Shown here: one piece after another, positions 61,212-64,000 of the stretch
Numbering within the stretch: position 1 is the first letter of the stretch
How the letters are laid out: each line of letters starts with the position of its first letter
Position numbers and translations under genes: made by a program
From: JAFECT01 sp036501825
Lineage (GTDB): Bacteria > Pseudomonadota > Alphaproteobacteria > Caulobacterales > Caulobacteraceae
Assembly: GCA_036501825.1 (NCBI GenBank)
Contig: DASXZP010000027.1
Span: 265,244-329,243, forward strand
Direction: 5' to 3'
DNA: 64,000 nucleotides
Notes under the pieces: generated by a model
Seen by the model: the letters and a program-made list of their open reading frames with translations, nothing else
Told to the model about the DNA's origin: nothing
Database searches by the model: none

Positions 61212-62978
61212 TCAATCCGGAAATCCAGGCCGCTCCAGGTCCAACGGCAAAGGCGGCGGCGTTCCGGTGGCCCGGGCGGCGATTTGCTCGGCCAACAGCG
61301 GCGCGACGGTGAAGCCGCGCGAGCCCAGGCCGGTCAGGACATACAGGCCGTCTTTGAGTTCGCCCGCGACCGGCAACCGGTCCGCCGTCAGCGCCCGCAC
61401 CGCCGCCCAGCCGTTCCGGGGCGCCGCGGCCAAGCTCTGCGCCAAAGCCGGCGCCACGCGCGCCAGGCTGTCGAGATTGCGACCGTCGTCCGCGTCACGC
61501 ACGTCCGTCGCCGCTTCGGCCCGGTCGTGGGTCGCGCCGACCAGCACGCCGCCGGGCAGCGGAACCACATAGCCGCCCCAGGCGAAGGCCGCCGGGGCCG
61601 CCGCGGTTTCGAACACCGTCGCCTGACCGCGGGTCGGCTTCAGCAGGCCGTCCGCCAGAAAAGCGCGCGCGCCCCAGCCGTTGGCGATGCAGACGACATC
61701 CGCCTTCACGATCACGCCGCCGCTCGCGTCCCTGACCGTCCAGCCGCCCCCGCCGCGGTCGAACCCGGCGACCTGCGCCTCGATGCGGCGCGCGCCGTCG
61801 AGCCACGCCGCAAGCACGCGCGACGGATCGATCGCCAGGCCGTCGCTGAGACCGAGGGCGCCGCGCGATACCGGTTCGCCGATCCGCTTCGATGCCGCCT
61901 CCGCCGTCAAGCGCGTCACCGTGTGCTCTGGCCAGAGCGGTTGCGCGGCGATCTTGTCGAAGCGCGCGGCGTCGCGGTCCTGGTGTTCGAGCTGCAGCAC
62001 ACCTTGATGCAAGATCGCGCCGGGCGTTTCGCGGCGATAGAGATCGACCGCGCGTTCGAACGCCTGCGCGAAGAGGCGCGCGACCTGGCCGCCCGCCGCA
62101 TCGAACCGCGGCGTGACCAAGGCGGCGGGCACGTCGGACGCGCGCGCATCGGCGTCGTCGATCACCGTGCACGCACAGCCGAGCGCCTTGAACGCACGCG
62201 CCAGCGATGCGCCGGCGATGCCCGCGCCGATGATCGCGACGGTCGACGCCGATCCCTCCGTCGCTGCGCCGCGCAGCACCGCTTCCACCCGTTCGCGCTT
62301 GCGGCCGAAGCCGGGGCGTTTGGAGACCTCGAAGCCCTGCGCGGTCAGGCCGCGGCGCACCTCGCCCGCGACGGTGAAGGTGGCGGCGCGCGCGCCGGGC
62401 GCGCTGCGCCGGGCGATCAGCGCCAGCACTTCGTCGCGCCACATCTGCGGATTGGCGGCCGGTGCGAAGCCGTCGAGAAACCAGGCGTCGGCGTTGCCCT
62501 GCCACGCGGCGAGCGCCTCGGCGGCTTCAAGGTAGGCGAGATCGAGGGTGGCGCCCCACGCCGGCAGGTCGACGCGATGAAAGCCCGGCGTGCGCGGCGG
62601 CAGGCGCTCGACGAGTTCGGCGGCGATGTCCGCGATCTCGGGCCAGCGCGCCAGCGCGCGCTCGACGTCGTCGCGCGCCATGGGAAAGGCTTCGACGGAG
62701 AAGATGTGCAGCGTCGCGCCTTCGTCGCGCGTGCGCCGCCACAGCTCCAGCAGGGCCGCGATGTTCAGTCCCGTCCCGAAGCCGAGTTCGCCGACCGTAA
62801 AGCGCCTGCGTCCGCGCCACGCTTCCGGCAGGCCGCAACCGTCGAGGAATACCGCGCGCGATTCCGCCAGACCGTTTTCGGCGGAGAAGTACACGTCGCC
62901 GAACCGTCCCGAGCGCGGTTCACCGTCGTCGCCCCAGGCGAGCGCGGGATCTTCCAGCGGTGTCGGGTGTGCGGTCAT
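61212..62978 (-). CDS. mnmC: Bifunctional tRNA mnm5s2U34 biosynthesis enzyme MnmC
   Basis: The 588-residue two-domain protein finishes the mnm5s2U modification at tRNA position 34. The N-terminal methyltransferase (about 1-240) has PRSGRFGDVYFSAENGLAES, FTVGELGFGTGLNIAALLEL and DAWFLDGFAPAANPQMW. The C-terminal oxidoreductase (about 246-588) has the FAD motif VAIIGAGIAGASLARAFKAL and RGQATVFETA and LGSRGFTVAPLLAEQIA. The length is shorter than E. coli MnmC (668) but both domains are complete. It starts just beyond the terminator of the upstream lipoprotein gene. Confidence 0.95.
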   Translation of the reverse strand: MTAHPTPLEDPALAWGDDGEPRSGRFGDVYFSAENGLAESRAVFLDGCGLPEAWRGRRRFTVGELGFGTGLNIAALLELWRRTRDEGATLHIFSVEAFPMARDDVERALARWPEIADIAAELVERLPPRTPGFHRVDLPAWGATLDLAYLEAAEALAAWQGNADAWFLDGFAPAANPQMWRDEVLALIARRSAPGARAATFTVAGEVRRGLTAQGFEVSKRPGFGRKRERVEAVLRGAATEGSASTVAIIGAGIAGASLARAFKALGCACTVIDDADARASDVPAALVTPRFDAAGGQVARLFAQAFERAVDLYRRETPGAILHQGVLQLEHQDRDAARFDKIAAQPLWPEHTVTRLTAEAASKRIGEPVSRGALGLSDGLAIDPSRVLAAWLDGARRIEAQVAGFDRGGGGWTVRDASGGVIVKADVVCIANGWGARAFLADGLLKPTRGQATVFETAAAPAAFAWGGYVVPLPGGVLVGATHDRAEAATDVRDADDGRNLDSLARVAPALAQSLAAAPRNGWAAVRALTADRLPVAGELKDGLYVLTGLGSRGFTVAPLLAEQIAARATGTPPPLPLDLERPGFPD

Positions 62979-62987
62979 GCGGACATA

Positions 62988-63019
62988 GAAAAAGGGCCGC
63001 TCCTGGTGGAGCGGCCCTT
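62988..63019 (-). terminator. Rho-independent terminator of the Ala-rich lipoprotein gene
   Basis: A 12-bp perfect stem (62992-63003 with 63008-63019, AAGGGCCGCTCC) with loop TGGT is followed on the minus strand by a T-run. It lies 27 bases after the stop at 63046 and 10 bases before the mnmC start, so it separates the two transcripts. Confidence 0.9.
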
Positions 63020-63045
63020 ACTCATAACCCCAAAGGGTCGTGAGA

Positions 63046-63315
63046 TTACTTCTTCGCCGGAGTAGCGGCCTTCATGTCGCCGGCCGGAGCAGCGTTCGCA
63101 GCGGCGTTCGACGCGGTGGCGGCGGCGTTGGTCGCGGTCGCGGCCGAGTTCTTGGCGTCGGCGGCGGCGGCGTTGGCGGTCGCCGAAGCGTCGGAAGCCG
63201 TGTTGGCGGCCGGGGTCGCGTCGGCAGCGTTGTTCGCCGCGTCAGCGGGCTTCTTGCAGGCGGCGACGGACAGAGCGGCCATAGCAACGCCGACGATGAG
63301 GATCTTGCGGATCAT
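63046..63315 (-). CDS. Ala/Asn-rich small lipoprotein
   Basis: ATG 63315 gives a lipoprotein signal (MIRKILIVGVAMAALSVAAC, lipobox VAAC). The mature 70 residues are almost all Ala, Asn, Thr, Asp and Ser in a loose repeat (ANNAADATPAANTASDASAT and similar), with a Lys-rich end. Such low-complexity lipoproteins are probably extended or helical envelope proteins. The longer frame to 63426 only adds a region without coding signs. Confidence 0.75.
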   Translation of the reverse strand: MIRKILIVGVAMAALSVAACKKPADAANNAADATPAANTASDASATANAAAADAKNSAATATNAAATASNAAANAAPAGDMKAATPAKK

Positions 63316-63498
63316 GTGTGTTCCCTGGTCCCTAATAGGAAGCTTGGGGTTCCGAGAAGGGATTTCTCGACGCCCCCCGACGCCGCCATTACGCGCGTCG
63401 CGGAAGCTTCGCAAGCGAAATCTCACGGTTTCGTGATGGACCTGTGACCGTATACGGCCAGGGATTCCCGGCCCGCCGGTCGGTTGCGCCTGGTGTGC

Positions 63499-64000
63499 TC
63501 AGGCCGCTTCGAGGGTGACCGAGTTCAGCGCCTCTTCCAGCTCCGTGAAGCTGGGCTGGGCGGTGGAGGGCACGTTGCCGCGGCCGATCTCGACCGAGAT
63601 CTGGGCGGCGTTGCCGTAGAGGTGGGCCACCAGGGTCGCCTGGATGATTTTGTAGAACGACCCCTCCTCGTCGACGATGTCCTTCAGGCGCGTCGCCATG
63701 GGACCGACCATGCCGTAGGCCAGGAACACGCCGAGGAAGGTGCCGGTCAACGCGCCGCCGATCATGCCGCCGAGAACCTCGGGCGGCTCGGTGATGGCGC
63801 CCATGGTCTTGATCACCCCCAGCACCGCCGCAACGATGCCCAGCGCCGGCAGCGCGTCCGCCATGCTCTGCAGCGCGTGGGACGGGCCCTGCGCTTCGTG
63901 GTGGTGCTTCTCGAGCTGCTTCTCCATGGCGTCTTCGATCTGGTGCGGATCCTCCAGGTTCATCGTCATCATGCGCAGCGTGTCGCAGATGAAATCGATG
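63499..64000 (-). CDS. motA: Flagellar motor stator protein MotA (3' part)
   Basis: The gene runs off the window end; codons continue upstream to base 64000 (FICDTLRMMTMNLEDPHQIE). The visible 167 residues contain the two C-terminal membrane helices ALPALGIVAAVLGVIKTMGAI and GGMIGGALTGTFLGVFLAYGMVGPM, with the conserved prolines and the cytoplasmic tail (SVEIGRGNVPSTAQPSFTELEEAL). MotA with MotB forms the proton-driven stator. The upstream gene, probably its partner, is outside the window. Confidence 0.93.
   Translation of the reverse strand, partial: IDFICDTLRMMTMNLEDPHQIEDAMEKQLEKHHHEAQGPSHALQSMADALPALGIVAAVLGVIKTMGAITEPPEVLGGMIGGALTGTFLGVFLAYGMVGPMATRLKDIVDEEGSFYKIIQATLVAHLYGNAAQISVEIGRGNVPSTAQPSFTELEEALNSVTLEAA

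Overview
The window is about 64 kb of GC-rich DNA, densely coded, with many 1-4 base start/stop overlaps (ATGA, GTGA). Gene content points to an alphaproteobacterium, most likely of the order Caulobacterales: DUF2794 and DUF6491 proteins, a ccm heme-export operon beside acnA, ftsY beside yciB, pseudaminic acid (flagellin sugar) genes behind a CtrA-type TTAA-N7-TTAA box, and motA. This assignment is inference from gene families, not from a marker gene. No rRNA, tRNA, CRISPR array, transposase or phage gene was seen.

Layout. 1-5.4 kb: tail of a serine hydrolase, two tandem paralogous TPR proteins with a c-type cytochrome, then rarD and asd. 5.5-10.3 kb: zapE, an O-methyltransferase, a YbjN-like protein, and an ATGA-coupled trio (GDSL esterase, thpR, HpcH/HpaI lyase). 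10.4-24.3 kb: the most unusual region, a five-gene coupled cluster on the minus strand: CHASE2 membrane protein, a FecR-like secreted protein, a TpsB outer-membrane transporter, a 2251-residue TpsA exoprotein with two complete tandem secretion modules, and a secreted CHAT (caspase-like) protease. It lies between a tesA-like esterase and ybbAP, which are divergent neighbours in many proteobacteria, so it looks like an insertion. 24.4-28.5 kb: ybbA-ybbP and a Bax-inhibitor-1 protein. 28.5-41.9 kb: DUF2794, a candidate structured RNA, DUF1223, acnA, ccmABCDG, MarR, NUDIX, yciB, ftsY, and a membrane-anchored trypsin-like protease with a small lipoprotein. 41.9-54.2 kb: surface sugar genes (ugd, a WecG/TagA glycosyltransferase, pseB-pseC-pseI, WbqC, a methyltransferase, pseF, pseG) mixed with DUF998, rhomboid and Sel1 proteins. 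54.2-64 kb: an enoyl-CoA hydratase homologue, a TonB-dependent receptor, kynurenine pathway genes with an amino acid permease, DUF6491, mnmC, an Ala-rich lipoprotein and the 3' part of motA.

Intergenic spaces hold several inverted-repeat elements. Two are homologous copies of a REP/MITE-like element (5523-5665, 50592-50732). Four others have 28-46 bp arms built from short iterated words and small GC hairpins with 3-nt loops in the middle. One of these is nested in another, one separates ccmB from ccmC, and a remnant of one seems to be interrupted by a REP copy.

Working picture: the 10-24 kb cluster would secrete a large surface adhesin, with a CHAT protease and an inner-membrane CHASE2 protein made from the same transcript. 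The pse genes would supply CMP-pseudaminic acid, probably for flagellin, under CtrA cell-cycle control. Both are inferences from families and layout.
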